This document shows, piece after piece, positions 1 to 11,421 of a stretch of DNA of 64,000 nt (position 1 is the stretch's first letter; each line of letters begins with the position of its first letter). The notes under the pieces are model-generated. The model was not told the origin of the DNA, did no database searches, and saw nothing but the letters and a program-made list of their open reading frames with translations. Source of the DNA: Mermis nigrescens (Eukaryota > Nematoda > Enoplea > Mermithida > Mermithidae); assembly GCA_036768485.1 (NCBI GenBank), contig JAVLUZ010000190.1:284001-348000 (forward strand), written 5' to 3'. Made by a program: the position numbers and the translations under genes.

Positions 1-517
1 TCCTTTTTCGTTCTAAATTAATCTGTTTTGAACCAACCGTCTATTAATAATATAAAACAGAGGGATTTGAATTAAATAAAAAGAATTCCAAAGCTATCAT
101 AAATTAATGTGACATATTAATATTTGTAAATCAGAATAGTGTTGTTTAACATTAATTAATTCCAAATCAATTATAACATTTCACTGATTTAATGCTTTAT
201 TAAATCATGACCTGACAGTATTCGCATTTTAGATTGTAGCGTAAATCCCATCGTGAAATTGTCAATTCAAAGGTTGAAAATCTTTCGTTTGTTACATTAC
301 CTACCTAAAATAATGGCAGAAGTCAGCCTACGTACATACATTTATTTATATGAAAGGATACGTATGTCTCGTTCAATTAATATTTATTTCAATTATGTAC
401 ACTAAATCATATTTTTTGATTTATTACCCGTCACTTGAGTCGTTCGATTTACTTCGTTTTTCTAATTTGTGTGATTTCAGGAAAAAAGATTTGTATTGCT
501 ATTTCTGAGTATATTTG

Positions 518-520
<3 letters not shown>

Positions 521-586
<66 letters not shown>
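521..586. repeat. (TA)n microsatellite
   Basis: About 33 uninterrupted TA dinucleotides. The YIYIYI reading frame across it is an artefact of the repeat. Confidence 0.97.
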
Positions 587-587
<1 letters not shown>

Positions 588-598
588 TGATTTCCTGG

Positions 599-1655
599 GC
601 ACTGGCACCGGCGCCGGTGCCTAAGCACCGGCACCGGGCCGGTGCTAGGCTGGTACCGGCGCCGGTGCCGGTGCTAGATAAAAGAGAAAAAATTAGTGTA
701 AAAAGAATAATTGAAGCTCACCAATTTAATGAATAAAGGCGCAAAAAGGTAGCATTTTTTTAATAAAATCTTCTGATTAGCATAGTGAAGCATTTTGACT
801 GAACTTCAGAACAAGTCTTCGAGCTTTAAAAATGAATTATTCATTTAACGAAACACATCTTATTGAAAACATCAATTAACAGCAAGAAGCGTGGACACTA
901 ATAAATAAAGTAAATTAAAATTAAAAACATCGACATATAGAGTGGAAATTTCTTCTGATTCTACTACTGTAGGCAAGAAGGATGAGTACTACAGAATAGT
1001 TTTCAACTTAATTTCATCAAATCCATTTTTATTTTTCCATTTCCTGAGCAGAAGACCGTAAAACGCAGCTAGAATTTTGAAATAGTTTTTATGCAAAACT
1101 TTTTCCTGCAAATTATTCAGGAAAAGCTTGTTAAAACTTTGTAAATGAAGTTCTAAGTCTTTTGCATTACTAATATATCCCATGTTTGTTTTCAGAGGCT
1201 TTTGAAAATGTGAAATGATAAACTCAAATAATTTAACCTCAAAAAGTTTTTGTGGCTATTTTCATCTTTGTTTCTTACTAGTTGAAAAAACAGTGCATTA
1301 GTTAATGTAATTAACTAATGCACTAAAACCAAATTTCTATTTGACCAAAGAATCAACTACTGCACAAGCCAATCTTGATTGCGCTACACTTAAACTTATA
1401 ATACACTATTTAACTTTTATTTTTCTTCGAATTTCAATTTTATTACAATTTTTTGTTTGTTTAATGCTTGAGTGAGAAAATTAATATGTATTCATAAATT
1501 AAAAATAATGAAGTCGTTACTAGCCAAATGAAATTTTGCCCTTAATATGTATATCCGGTGAAAAATAGGTACAAATTTAACCCTTTTTGAAGAAGCATAG
1601 TATACTATATAATATGCTAATGTAGCACCGGCACTGGCGCCGGCAGCGGTAAAAA
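599..1655. mobile_element. possible hAT-like element with GC-rich palindromic ends
   Basis: A dense block of CACCGGCGCCGGTGCC-type motifs at 599-690 and a related block at 1624-1655 bracket about 950 bp of AT-rich DNA. The arrangement mirrors the two better-defined elements at 43468-46002 and 59071-60986, which also have GC-rich palindromic subterminal motifs. I could not find matching 8-bp target duplications here, so the ends and the class are uncertain. Confidence 0.4.
1292..1324. repeat. perfect 15-bp-arm palindrome
   Basis: AGTGCATTAGTTAAT, a 3-nt spacer, then its exact reverse complement. It is a potential hairpin with no other clue to function. Confidence 0.85.
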
Positions 1656-1862
1656 AGCATATTGACATAGTTAACCCGATTTATATGCTCTCAGCATTAA
1701 CAATCGCTTTGCTTTGTTGCATTATTAATTACTGTCCAGTTATTTATTAATTATTATATTGATAAATTATTATTACCTTATAATAATTATTAATTACTAA
1801 TTTTTCACTTATTAATTATTAATTATTAATTTTTTTCTCTAATTACTCTCTCGTATATTAAG

Positions 1863-2042
1863 GCGACCTGGAATGGCGAAAACAGAGGGGAGAGGCGGGT
1901 CTGTTGACCTGCGAAGATTCAGTGCAAAAGTTTGGCTTTTCCTTCATGCCCGATGCTAATGAAATCGCTCGAGAAGAAATGAGAGTTGAATACTTTCCGT
2001 TCATGGATCGTTATGTTAGATACGATGCGGCACAGAAACCTG
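1863..2042 (+). CDS. NGLY1: peptide-N-glycanase, exon (linker into PAW domain)
   Basis: Cytosolic peptide:N-glycanase removes N-glycans from misfolded glycoproteins before proteasomal degradation. This exon reads GDLEWRKQRGE near its start and PFMDRYVRYD near its end. That matches the segment around SGSVAWRVARGE and VKDRYVRVSN of animal NGLY1, just before and at the start of the PAW domain. It follows a pyrimidine-rich tract ending TTAAG and ends with a GT donor at 2043, both in phase 1. The phase fits the acceptor at 3893. The catalytic transglutaminase-like core and the PUB domain must lie upstream, outside the window. A MITE sits only 12 bp beyond the donor. Identity rests on remembered family sequence plus phase consistency. 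Confidence 0.8.
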
Positions 2043-2054
2043 GTCAGTTACGTC

Positions 2055-2313
2055 TACAGCTGGGTGTGAGGGGGTTTGGGGGTATGCATCTTTCATGAGA
2101 AACCAAAATACCCCTTCCCAGAAATTGAAATACCTCCAGAATTCAATTTTTGAAATTTTTTTGTTTTCTTCGCAATTTTTCGATGCCAATGGATAGTGCT
2201 CGATGAGAAACGTTGAAAATGATTTTCTTGGCCATATCACCATTTTTGAGGCTATTTTTTACCTTTGAAAAATATTGCACCCCCCCCCAGAATGTTGGTG
2301 CCGCCCACCTATG
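2055..2313 (-). mobile_element. family-A MITE (hAT-like, 8-bp TSD GTTACGTC)
   Basis: Non-autonomous element of about 260 bp shared with many places in this window. The consensus begins CATACGTGGGCAGC and ends GCCCAGGTGTG, with G-runs and a conserved central stretch containing CACTATCCATTGGCATC. This copy is in reverse orientation and is flanked by the exact direct repeat GTTACGTC (2047-2054 and 2314-2321). An 8-bp duplication suggests hAT-type transposition. It lies in the NGLY1 intron right after the exon donor. Confidence 0.85.
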
Positions 2314-2629
2314 GTTACGTCACGTATATACGTGGAGACGCACGCATGTTGAAATAAACGAAAAATATAAATACACCGAATAAGATGAAAAAGTGAGATA
2401 CCTATCGAAATTTATTGCCTGTCTTTCTTATTATTTGCTTCTGCATTATTATAACGATCCGAATTCGAATAGTCGTGTCAAGTGTCAATGATCAATCAGT
2501 TTTATGCGCAGTATAGTAGAAAAACATGCATAAAGTGCAAGTACTTATATGTAATCAGTGAGTAATAGAGTATGTAATGTGAATATCTAAATTGCGAATA
2601 TAAGGAGCTGAGATGGGTATGTTTTACTA

Positions 2630-2823
2630 TAGTTTTGAAAAATGAGCTTGCTAAGCGAGAGTTGTAAACAAGAGAAACTTAAAAGTTTAAACACGTCCTA
2701 CGGCGTATGCACTCACCGCAGTGACGAAACACAGGTCCAAATCCGAATTGTACGAATGGTATGTTTAAACTTTAAGTTTCTCTTGTTTACAACTCTCGCT
2801 TAGCAAGCTCATTTTTCAAAACT
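2630..2823. repeat. near-perfect inverted repeat, about 62-bp arms
   Basis: The sequence from 2630 to 2692 (starting TAGTTTTGAAAAATGAGC) recurs as its reverse complement at 2763-2823 with essentially one indel, separated by about 70 bp. It would fold into a long hairpin within an NGLY1 intron. It could be a foldback MITE or a hairpin RNA source. No target duplication was recognised. Confidence 0.85.
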
Positions 2824-3462
2824 ATTACATAGTGAACAGTCGATTTTACAATAGTGTTGTAATAAGGGAACAGGATTTTGTCGTATCTGACACGATAGAC
2901 AGAAAATTTATTGCCAAAAAAACGAAAAATAATTGAGAGCATGAAAACGGATATAGAAGTAAATGAGAAAAGGCAGCGGTCATGGAAATGCATGACGATA
3001 TTATTATGTCCCTTGAATTATTAATTACATACTACTGATAATACTTTAAAGCCGCTCAAGTTATTTTTTTCACCAAAAAACATTTGTGTACTTCGATCGC
3101 CCAAAAGCTCACTTTTTCAGGACCACCTCCACGTGCACCACGCTGATAAAAAATGACATAATTATGCGCGTGCTTCGTTGAATTCGTTATCGTACAGTTA
3201 AGTTGAAATCGCCCTTGCTTTCTTATTCGTTTCTGCAGTCATCTTTTCAATGTATATTTTTAGTGACTTTTGGTACTAAATTATTATAATCAATTTTTTA
3301 CACATAGTTCATGCTGTCGTCAGTTTTAAGCGTTTGAAATTCATCTTCACACTTTACTTTGACAATTCACAGCTTCTTCGAGCGCTTCGCATTAATTCGA
3401 TTATACTGTACAATTTTGATCGTCAAGTATTAGTTTATATTATTATTCTAGGCATTTTATGG

Positions 3463-3926
3463 GTTTAAACAAAGAGAAATTTAATTAAAAAAATTTAACA
3501 TTTTCGCTACTCTCGTCCCCAAAAAAGTTTAATGTATTGCAGACTGCTCTGATGTAAACAACTAAATGACCTACGATGATGTAAACAAAACAGAAATATA
3601 ATTAAAAAATTTTAACGATTTTGCCGCTTTCGTCCCTAAAAGTTCAATGTATTGCAGACTGCTCTGATGTAAAGAACGAAATGACCTACGATGGTGTAAA
3701 CAAAACAGAAATTTAATAAAAGATTCTAACAATTCAACAATTCTGCCACATTTGTCCCCAAAAGTTTAATGTATTGCAGACTGCTCTGATGTAAAGAACG
3801 AAATGACCTACGGTAGTGTAAACAAAACAAATTTAATTAAAAAAATTGATTAATTCTGCTACTTTTGTCCCCAAAAGTTTAATGTATTGCAGACTGCTCT
3901 GATGTAAAGAACGAAATGACCTACGA
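3463..3926 (+). repeat. four tandem copies of a 113-122 bp unit spanning an NGLY1 splice acceptor
   Basis: The segment TGTATTGCAG/ACTGCTCTGATG occurs four times, with exon-start positions 3543, 3658, 3780 and 3893. Each unit contains intron end, acceptor AG and the first 33-35 bases of the exon. Only the last copy runs on into the full coding exon. The first copy carries an in-frame TAA soon after its acceptor, and copies 2-3 lead back into intron-like sequence. Confidence 0.95.
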
Positions 3927-4212
3927 TGGTTGGCAGTCGTGTTTAATGGAATGTAGCAATGTGCAGCGGAAAGTAGAGTACGATTGGCGTCAAGTTTATC
4001 TGAGCAGGCGCGAGGGATGCGCCAACACAGAATCGGGTTTCATTTCGTTTAATTTTGAGTCCCCCGATGCTAAGAGAGTGCGTTTCGATTCACTGCGCAT
4101 ATTCTTCACCTTTAAAACGTACGATAATGGTCAAGTCAGAGCTACGCTTTGCCATGATGACGCTTGCGTTAGGATTCAGGGCATCCTAGCTAACTTACCT
4201 GAGCAACCATAC
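3893..4212 (+). CDS. NGLY1: peptide-N-glycanase, PAW-domain exon
   Basis: The reading frame contains GW, then VQRKVEYDWRQVYLSRREG, then a beta-rich stretch ending near ATLCHDDACVRIQG. This matches the NGLY1 PAW domain (FRKVETDWHMVYLARKEG followed by the IRTSSQTFQTGTVEW region), which binds high-mannose glycans. The acceptor after TTGCAG at 3892 completes the codon left open at 2042 (G + AC), giving phase 1 agreement. The 3' boundary is less sure: a GT at 4213 gives phase 0, and the frame stops just after at 4218. The exon start lies inside the fourth unit of the tandem array. The exon appears intact. Confidence 0.85.
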
Positions 4213-4381
4213 GTGTAACGGCTTGAAATTCTAAAAGGGGAGGGTGTAAGTGACCTTTGATTTTTGGTAAAGAAAATGTTTAAAAAGCACCTAAAAATTG
4301 CCACAAATACGAGTTTCCGCCAAAAATTGGGTGTCAAAAATTTTCTGAATTCGGGTTGATGGAGGACGACTGATTTCTATC

Positions 4382-4541
4382 CATACATGGGCAAGAAGAA
4401 AATTCTGGGGGTGAAGTCGCCGAAAATTGCCAAAAATCGTCAAAATGTTACTAAAAATAGAATTCTTGGGGTCTACAGTAATCTGCGGGAATTTTTTAAC
4501 TTCTGCGGGTTGTATACCCCAGACCCCCACACCCATGTGTG
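4382..4541 (+). mobile_element. short family-A-related MITE
   Basis: Starts CATACATGGGCAAG and ends CCCATGTGTG, so the termini match family A while the interior is different and shorter (160 bp). The flanks TTTCTATC and CTTCTATC form a 7/8-matching target duplication. Confidence 0.75.
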
Positions 4542-5130
4542 CTTCTATCCCCCTGCTACATGTGAGTGAGCAATGGTCATTGTGGTTCGCCTCCAACCTT
4601 CAAATGAAGGAGATCAATTGCTCTAGTCCTAAAACTGGTCGTCTTGTTGTCCGGCTTGAAAGTTGTAGGTCAGGTCTTAAAACATTATCCTCCTGATCCA
4701 AAAAGTTATATTTCCAGATTTTGTGTATTAAAATGTTTTTTCTATTCAATTGCACTTTTTTATTTCTTTATTCGCAGTTGCTCCTTGATTTTTTGCAAAA
4801 AGTTTCCTTACTGTAAAAAACGTGGTTCCGTCTAAACGACTCGTTCGCAATGAGCAAGTTTTGACTCGGACCATCCCGTGGGCGGCCGAAATGGGATATT
4901 GCCTCAATACTGACCAGGCACGCACTGGGAAATCTGGGGGGGTTTGAAATCTCAAAGTACCTTTTTTGGGCCCAAAAATGGTGGGTACGCGACGCGTCAG
5001 AAACATCGTTAAAAAAATTTCGAAAAAAATTAAAAATTGGAATAAATTGAACAGAATGTAGTCAAAATAGAATATGGCGCGAAACACCGAAAATTCGATA
5101 CTTTTGATCAAATAGATAGCTTAAAACCAT

Positions 5131-5255
5131 TTCTGGGCGCAGGGTGGTTTGGGGGTATGCACCCCACCCCGAGAAACCAAGATACCTCCCCAGGATTCAA
5201 TTTTTGAAATTTTTTCTGTTTCTTTCGCAATTTTTGTTGCCAATGGATAGTGCGG
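5131..5255 (-). mobile_element. truncated family-A MITE
   Basis: Reverse-orientation left half of family A (GGGTATGCACCCC, then the AATGGATAGTGC block), ending abruptly at about 5255 where a GC-rich unrelated sequence begins. Confidence 0.7.
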
Positions 5256-7172
5256 CCCATAACCAGGACGGGCCGAACCAAAAGTTGGACGGGGCGAAGG
5301 GGTAACTCGGACGGGGCTATGTTTTGCGCAGGGAGAAAATTTTTCGAGATAATTTAAAGAATACAGAATATCATGATCAGTTTGCAAAACATGCACAGGA
5401 ACCATCTTTTTACACTGTTCGACACCTTTTAATGGATGGACCCACCTTTTTTCAGTGACTGACCCACTGATTAAGCTGAACGACCCACCTTTTTCAGGCA
5501 CGGACCCACTTTTTTCAGGGACAGACCCACCTTTTTCAGGGTCTAGGGACCCACCCGCCCTTTTGGCTGGAAGTTGGACGGGGCGAACCGTCAGCCATTG
5601 CCCAGGTATGCTCTCCCCAGCACTTTGGTGGTACCCACCTGCGCTGAAAACGCTTTTAAAATCAGCTTTCCTATGAATTTTTGGCAAAATTTGGAAAACT
5701 TTCGAAGAATTGTGAATTCTAGGAGGGTGAAACCCCCCAGTCCCCATCCAAGGTCAGGTCATGTATAGTGCTGACTAGATTTTGTTGGCAATTAGTTTTC
5801 TTTGTCTTGTACCTTGATACGATGCGTCGATTTGATTGAATGTCTCTGTTTTCATGCATACATACGAGTAGTAAGTTAGATGCCCAAAAAATGAATTAAT
5901 GTTTTTATTTGTTCATGAGAGTCTTCGAAGAGTACGAGTAAAATCGAAATTTACAAAGTTCAGTAGAAAAACACCATAAAAAGTTTTTTGCACATTCTTG
6001 AGATAGTAAATGCAAAATTTTTAGGCGCTTCGTGTCGAATTTTCTATTCTTTTATAAGCTTGTTTTTTCTTGAAAGCCAGAATCGGATTTGAAATTGTGT
6101 CGTGTCGTCTCCAGATTTTCTTCGGAATTTGCTGGAGTCGAGCTTGGACTAAATATTGTGAAATTAGTTGCACAGGCATTAAAAAAGATAGATTTTTTCG
6201 TACGCGAGGTCGAAATGGAGCAGAAATTTTCTGTTGTTAAAAAAATTTTCTTCATTATTGTTGCTCTTTTGGTTCAGAAGTTGTAGGCTATAATATCGCA
6301 GGTATAATATATTGATTGACACTAGATTTGGTGTACAAATCCTAACAGAGAGCATCAAAACTTCATTTTTCTTTTAAGCAATATAGATTTTCATAATGCT
6401 ATTATATTGTGCTTTCTAATAAGAAAAAGTTAATTGAAAAATGTTGGATGATTCATGAGCTAACTGAAAAATGTGATTTTAGGTCAAAATAAGAAATGTG
6501 CAAATTTTCGTATAACTTTACACTACTTTATCTCAACGAAACATTTATTCCATGGAATACGAATGCCATCATTGAACTCAGTACAAAAAATGCTTATTTA
6601 CAACAAATGTTAAACTAAGCATATGTTAATTTTTGATTTGTGCAAATCAAAAGTGATTATTACAGACTGGTGAATTCTTTGCAAATAAGTTGAAAAACGT
6701 TTATATTTAATTGCATATTTATACTGAACTTGTGTGAAAATTTTTGCTGATATAAAAGACCTTTGTGAGGATTTTTGTCTGCAAAACGACACACAAAAGT
6801 CAGTTTTGGCAAACTGAGTTTTACGTTAAATTCAAACATACACAGGCAAATATACATATGTTAAAAATTCTTATGTAAGAAGGAATTTTCTCTATTTGTC
6901 GATTCGCAAAACCTTGTGCGTGGAAAGCAATTTCGAAAGCTCAAGGAAGTAGCTACAAAATTGGCCTAGATTGAATACAGTAATGCAGCTTAATACAGTA
7001 AATCTGCATTTGCCACTTCATTGCAATACATAATATAATTATTGCCGTAGTTTAAATCGTTTGTGCAATCGATTTACGAGCTCTTTTTTATGCAATGCAC
7101 TGCCTAATTTTGTTACTGTCATCCGTGCTTATTTACAATTAACATTTGCTTGTTTTAGGCATCGAAGATGAG

Positions 7173-7334
7173 CAGATAGACTTGCGGAAATGTTCTGCCT
7201 TTAAAATACGTTTCGAATTATTTGGTGGCACTGGGCAAACCGGCTGGCAACATAGTCAATTATTTAGAAGTCCGTTCGACTCGCACGATGCATTATTAAA
7301 GATAAAAGTTAAACTAAGCACTACTCCCATTTGA
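7173..7334 (+). CDS. NGLY1: peptide-N-glycanase, terminal exon
   Basis: The frame reads a hydrophobic beta-strand segment, then GQTGWQHSQLFRS, and closes with a TGA at 7332-7334. Animal NGLY1 ends with GDVAWQHTQLFRQ followed by about 20 residues, so position and length fit the protein C terminus. The exon start is uncertain. AG at 7157-7158 follows the best pyrimidine tract (TGTTTTAG), but the AG at 7171-7172 is the one whose phase agrees with the donor at 4213. Together with the exons at 1863 and 3893 it rebuilds the C-terminal third of the PAW domain without stops, so the host gene is probably functional. Confidence 0.82.
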   Translation, partial: QIDLRKCSAFKIRFELFGGTGQTGWQHSQLFRSPFDSHDALLKIKVKLSTTPI

Positions 7335-7362
7335 CGTAAATCGTTTCCGCTGCCTTTATACA

Positions 7363-7540
7363 CAGGCACGTATGTATCTCTGGGGGGAATGGGGGCGTTC
7401 AGCAGACCCCCAAAATTCAGAAAAATGTGAAAAATTGGATTTTTTAAACGTTATTTTGTGCTATTTTTGGTCTTTTTGGGCTTAGTCCCCCAAAAATTGG
7501 TGTTGGACCCCTCGGAATAGGACGGCCAGCTACGCGCCTG
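7363..7540. mobile_element. hAT-like MITE (CAGGCACGTA ends)
   Basis: Begins CAGGCACGTATGT and ends AGCTACGCGCCTG, which are imperfect inverted repeats. The flanks TTTATACA and TTCATACA are a 7/8-matching duplication. It lies 28 bp after the NGLY1 stop codon, within the likely 3' UTR. Confidence 0.7.
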
Positions 7541-7548
7541 TTCATACA

Positions 7549-8388
7549 TTATTTTACATTACGTTATTTATGTAGGTATCTACGTATATACATACATATA
7601 TGTGTTCAAGTAATTCATGCAAGTTCCCGTTTTTGTGGTTAAATGGTCGTTGGTTCATTAAAATTGCGCTCTCATCGCTTACTTTCCAGCAGCGAGTAGT
7701 CTTTGACAGGCTTTGCAAGCATTATTGCGTTCATCCAACAGCGCCTATAGTCTGTTTCACATAACTTCGTGCACAAATTATAAGAATTTTTGTCGGCAGT
7801 AAGCCGAGGGTTACGATAATTATATAATCAGATCAGTGCTATAATCGCAATCTGTCGGCTTATTGTCGGAGATTATCTTAAAATTTATGACCGAATTTGT
7901 GTGTAACAGACTATAAATGCAGTGATGTAGCTGTGGGGGAGGTCTGGGGAGACTAAACCCCAATTTTGGATGTATGAATATTTTTTACAAGGGTCCTTCA
8001 GAAGAAAAAATCGGAGATTTTTAAATTAGTTTTCAAAATTAAGAGAATTCATTTAGGACGCAAATGCGTACGTAATTTGGTTAACTATTCGGAATTTTTT
8101 ATGCCATCGCATTCTTGCTTTAAATTTATAAAGCATTGGTTTCACTTTGACATGACCTACGAACATACATGGGCGGGGGCCTGGTCTGAACCCATCCGAG
8201 AATTTGGCGGACCCCTTCACAAAAATCGATAGATTCTCAGACTTGAATTTTTGGTGCTATTTTTTGGCGATTTTGCTCAATTGGACCCTCGGAAATCGGT
8301 CAACCATGTACCTATATTCTCATTATCATCTTGTTATGTATGTACAGGGTGGGTGGCCTATAAAAAAGGGTGCCCAATATTTCAATCA
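7549..8388. other. intergenic sequence with MITE fragments
   Basis: No gene seen. Holds a mariner-like MITE (7748-7913), a G-rich repeat fragment around 7930-7990 and a short family-A-related piece around 8167-8310 (CATACATGGGCGG to CAACCATGTACC). Confidence 0.5.
7748..7913 (+). mobile_element. family-C MITE, mariner-like (TA target)
   Basis: Terminal inverted repeats TAGTCTGTTTCAC and GTGTAACAGACTA bound 166 bp, flanked by TA on both sides. Closely related copies at 28190-28354 and 39537-39701 have the same termini and TA flanks, as expected of a Tc1/mariner-mobilised MITE. Confidence 0.85.
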
Positions 8389-8396
8389 TAATTGTA

Positions 8397-8967
8397 GTCA
8401 GACCCGTATCCAGGATTTTATCTCGAGGAGGGGGGCGAAATTTTGAGGTCAGATATCTCGAGAATCATTAGGAGATGGGCAAAAATAAAGACATTTTTGA
8501 GCGTATCTCAACGAGTTCTATGCAATGGTGAAGAAAAATTTCAAAAATTTTCACTTTTTTTACATACTCATATTACACAAATCTATCGTTTAAACATTCT
8601 TTACTAGTGATTTCTCATACTAATAATTTGCTAACTTATGCCTTTGTAGTTAATCGTTATGATTTACAAACAGAAACGATAGAGAAAATGAACAATTCGG
8701 CGCAAAGCGTCGAAAAAATTTATGTTCTACATGGCTAACTCAAATTTGAGCAGTTTTGGGTGGGCTAAAGATGAAAGACAAATCCGGCGCGTAGCGCCGG
8801 AAAATTTTGAGTTTACTAGCTCAAAAGTACGTTAAAAACATGCTTTGATGGTGTTTTATACCTACTTCGAGGATCTTTTATTTGAGGGATCCTTGTATGT
8901 TTCAAAAATTATTTTTCATTTCCGGAGGGGGCCGGCGCAACCGCTACCCTGAATACGGGCCTAATTA
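8397..8967. mobile_element. hAT-like MITE (CCCGTATCCAGG ends), TSD TAATTGTA
   Basis: Left end GTCAGACCCGTATCCAGG and right end CCTGAATACGGGCCTAATTA are imperfect inverted repeats. The exact 8-bp repeat TAATTGTA flanks the 571-bp element (8389-8396, 8968-8975). The interior has two copies of the GC palindrome type GGCGCAAAGCGTC / GGCGCGTAGCGCC. No coding capacity. Confidence 0.8.
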
Positions 8968-9381
8968 TAATTGTATTAGACATATTGCGAAATTGTAAAA
9001 CTTTAGCAAAGTTTCATTTAGTTTCGTTTGTTATTTAGTTTTTGATTTACACTTTTGTAAACATCACTTTTCTAGTAAGTTACTTATGTACATACGTGGG
9101 CAGCAAGAAAATTCTGGGGGGGTGCAAGATTTTTTGAAGGTCAAAAAATGGCCTTAAATACAAATACAAATACAAATATTTTATTTTCGTCGCACAAAAA
9201 AAGAACACAATAAGAAAAGAAACATTAATATACAATGAAATACAATTATAAATAAACATTCGACATGAATCATCATACAAAATCACATATTCTAAAAGCA
9301 AGAAATTATTAATTAAAGTACATTTATACGAGATTAGTGCAAAAGACGAAGGTAGGCGCGCAGGCTAAATAAATTATGCAC

Positions 9382-11421
9382 TTAGAACACGCCCCCTAGC
9401 AAATACCCCGTTAGATCAACTTTTTTCAACTTTTCACGGAGGGAAGCAACACTAGGAGATCTTACAACAGCTTCAGGGAGAGAATTCCATACGTGAATCC
9501 ACCTATTGGATAAATCATACCCACGAACATCAAGCCGAAAAGGAGTGCATTCACATTTCATTGAATTTTGAGCACGCGTGTTGTTTTCACAAAAAGTAAA
9601 AAAGTCGGCTTGCTGCAAAACGCATCTACCACTCAATATCTGATACATCATACACAGATCACTACGCAATCTGCGAATCTCCAGGCTATCCAATTCTAAG
9701 GAACTGAGTCTTTCAGCATAAGAAAGTCCCCGAAATCCAATAATTTTACGTGTAAATTTCCTTTGAACATTTTCGATCATTGAAACATGGGTCTTACGGT
9801 ATGGATTCCAAACAGTGCTACAATACTCAAGAAGCGGTCTGACGTAAACAGTAAAAGCCCTAGACATATTTAGTTTATTTTTAGAAGCAAATGATTTCGA
9901 TATTAGCATAGCCCTAGCATAAGCTCTACGCGTTATATCATTATAGTGGAAATTAAAATCAAGTTTACTTGATACGTAAACACCCAAATCCTTTACAGAA
10001 TTTACACTCTGTTCTACAGTCAGGTCAGAAATTCTATAAGAATGCTTGGGATTTCCAAAACCTAGATATAACACGTAGCATTTTTCAGTAGCAATTTTTA
10101 ACTGCCAATCCTTGGACCAGACTACGAGTTTAGCGATATCATCTTGAAGTTGGGTGTGATTGCTAGATAAATTATAAAGCTTGACGTCATCGGCAAAAAG
10201 GCAAACTTTGCTATTTAAGCGGTCGCTAATGTCATTTATGAATAAAACAAAAAGAATCGGGCCAAGTATACTGCCCTGAGGAACACCGCTAGTGACAGAT
10301 TTTTCGCTCGAAAACTGACCGTTAATAACAACCCTTTGAGTCCTATCGCTCAAAAAACAAGTTAACCAACTCAATAAATCTCCAGAAAATCCAAAAGTTT
10401 CCAGTTTATAAATTAATTTACGGTGAACTACAGTGTCGAAAGCTTTAGAAAAATCAATGTAGATAACATCAACAGTGTTTTTTTCATCAATTAATTTAGT
10501 CCATTCATTTTTGCACTTTAGTAATTGCAATTCACACGATTTACCCTTTTGGAAACCAAACTGACCGGAGGAGATCAAATTATTCTCACGTAAATGTGCT
10601 TGCATCGTACTGTTAATTATAGATTCCATGATCTTACACGTAATACAACATAACGATATCGGCCTGTAATTTTTAGCATCACTCCGGTCGCCCTTTTTAT
10701 ACACAGGAACAACATTAGCGGTGCGCCACAGTGCAGGAATACAATGGGTTTTGAAAGATATTTCAAAAATAGTGGTTAAGGGCTGGGTAAGTACAAAAGC
10801 AAGTTTTTTCACAAAAAATGCGCAAAGTCCGTCAGGGCCAATCGATAATGATGGTTTAATTTTCCGTATAGCAGAAAAAACGACATCATCAGAAAAACGA
10901 ATGTTTGATAACTTTGGCTGTGCACAAGCATTAATAAGACCAAAATTCGTTTGCGTAGGAACACTAAAGACTGAAGCAAAAAGTGTGCTAAAAACGTTTG
11001 CCTTATCTTTGTCAGTAGAAGCAATCACACGATCGCCATCAGTTAAAATTGGAATAGTTCTTTCACCACTAATACGAGAATTAACAAAATTATAAAAAGA
11101 ATTCAAATTTCCAGATTTAATAAGTTTATCCTCTTTGGAAGAGTGAAATTTATAGATTTCGGCCTTTAATAACTTTGCACAGTTATTATAAACAGCTTTA
11201 GATTCAGGCGTTTTTCTCTGTTTATAAACATGCCACAGCCTCAGTTTTTTAGCAACCAGCTTTCTTATGTTCATTGGGTATCTTTTCACAGTTGCAGGTT
11301 TAGCTTCAATTTTTGGAACATGCTGGGAAATTAAAGGATTTATAACAGACAAAAATTTGTTGTAGAAATCATCACAAGTAACGCAATCCGAAAAAATGTC
11401 AGGCCACGAAATTGCGGACAA
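9382..11421 (-). pseudogene. LINE reverse transcriptase (CR1/Jockey group)
   Basis: An uninterrupted frame of about 680 residues. Visible reverse transcriptase motifs: VYKKGDRSDAKNYRPISL (finger), VIYIDFSKAFDTV (motif A, catalytic Asp), SGVPQGSILGPILF (motif B) and CLFADDVKLY (motif C, catalytic FADD, around residue 408). The C terminus has the family-typical NRWIHVWNSLPEAVV. The domain makes cDNA by target-primed reverse transcription. There is no ATG at the start of the frame. Upstream, a one-base frameshift near 11430 separates it from the linker sequence NFRRANYD, which is in frame with the endonuclease at 20919-21520. The polymerase domain itself is intact, so the copy is young but dead. 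Confidence 0.9.

Larger units (their letters stand above)
1..1862. other. intron of NGLY1 or upstream sequence, no coding signal
   Basis: AT-rich sequence upstream of the first recognisable NGLY1 exon. I see no exon in it. It contains a (TA)n microsatellite, two GC-rich blocks built on GGCGCCGGTGCC-like palindromes (about 599-690 and 1624-1655) and a perfect short palindrome at 1292-1324. It ends in a pyrimidine-rich acceptor just before 1863. Short open frames here are AT-rich noise. Confidence 0.6.
4213..7172. other. NGLY1 intron filled with repeats
   Basis: No exon is visible between the PAW exon and the terminal exon. Contents: a family-A-like MITE (4382-4541), a second related G-rich repeat (about 4900-5110, similar to 37150-37400), a truncated family-A piece (about 5131-5250), a GC-rich stretch with repeated 'GACCCACCTTTTTCAG' units (about 5440-5560) and otherwise unique AT-rich sequence from about 5770 to 7150. 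Confidence 0.6.

Noticed and set aside
515..736. Open frame with a long YIYIYI run
   Set aside because: Translation of a (TA)n microsatellite and the following GC-rich palindrome; no protein signal.
10721..11095. 124-codon frame on the + strand
   Set aside because: Antisense shadow of the LINE reverse transcriptase.
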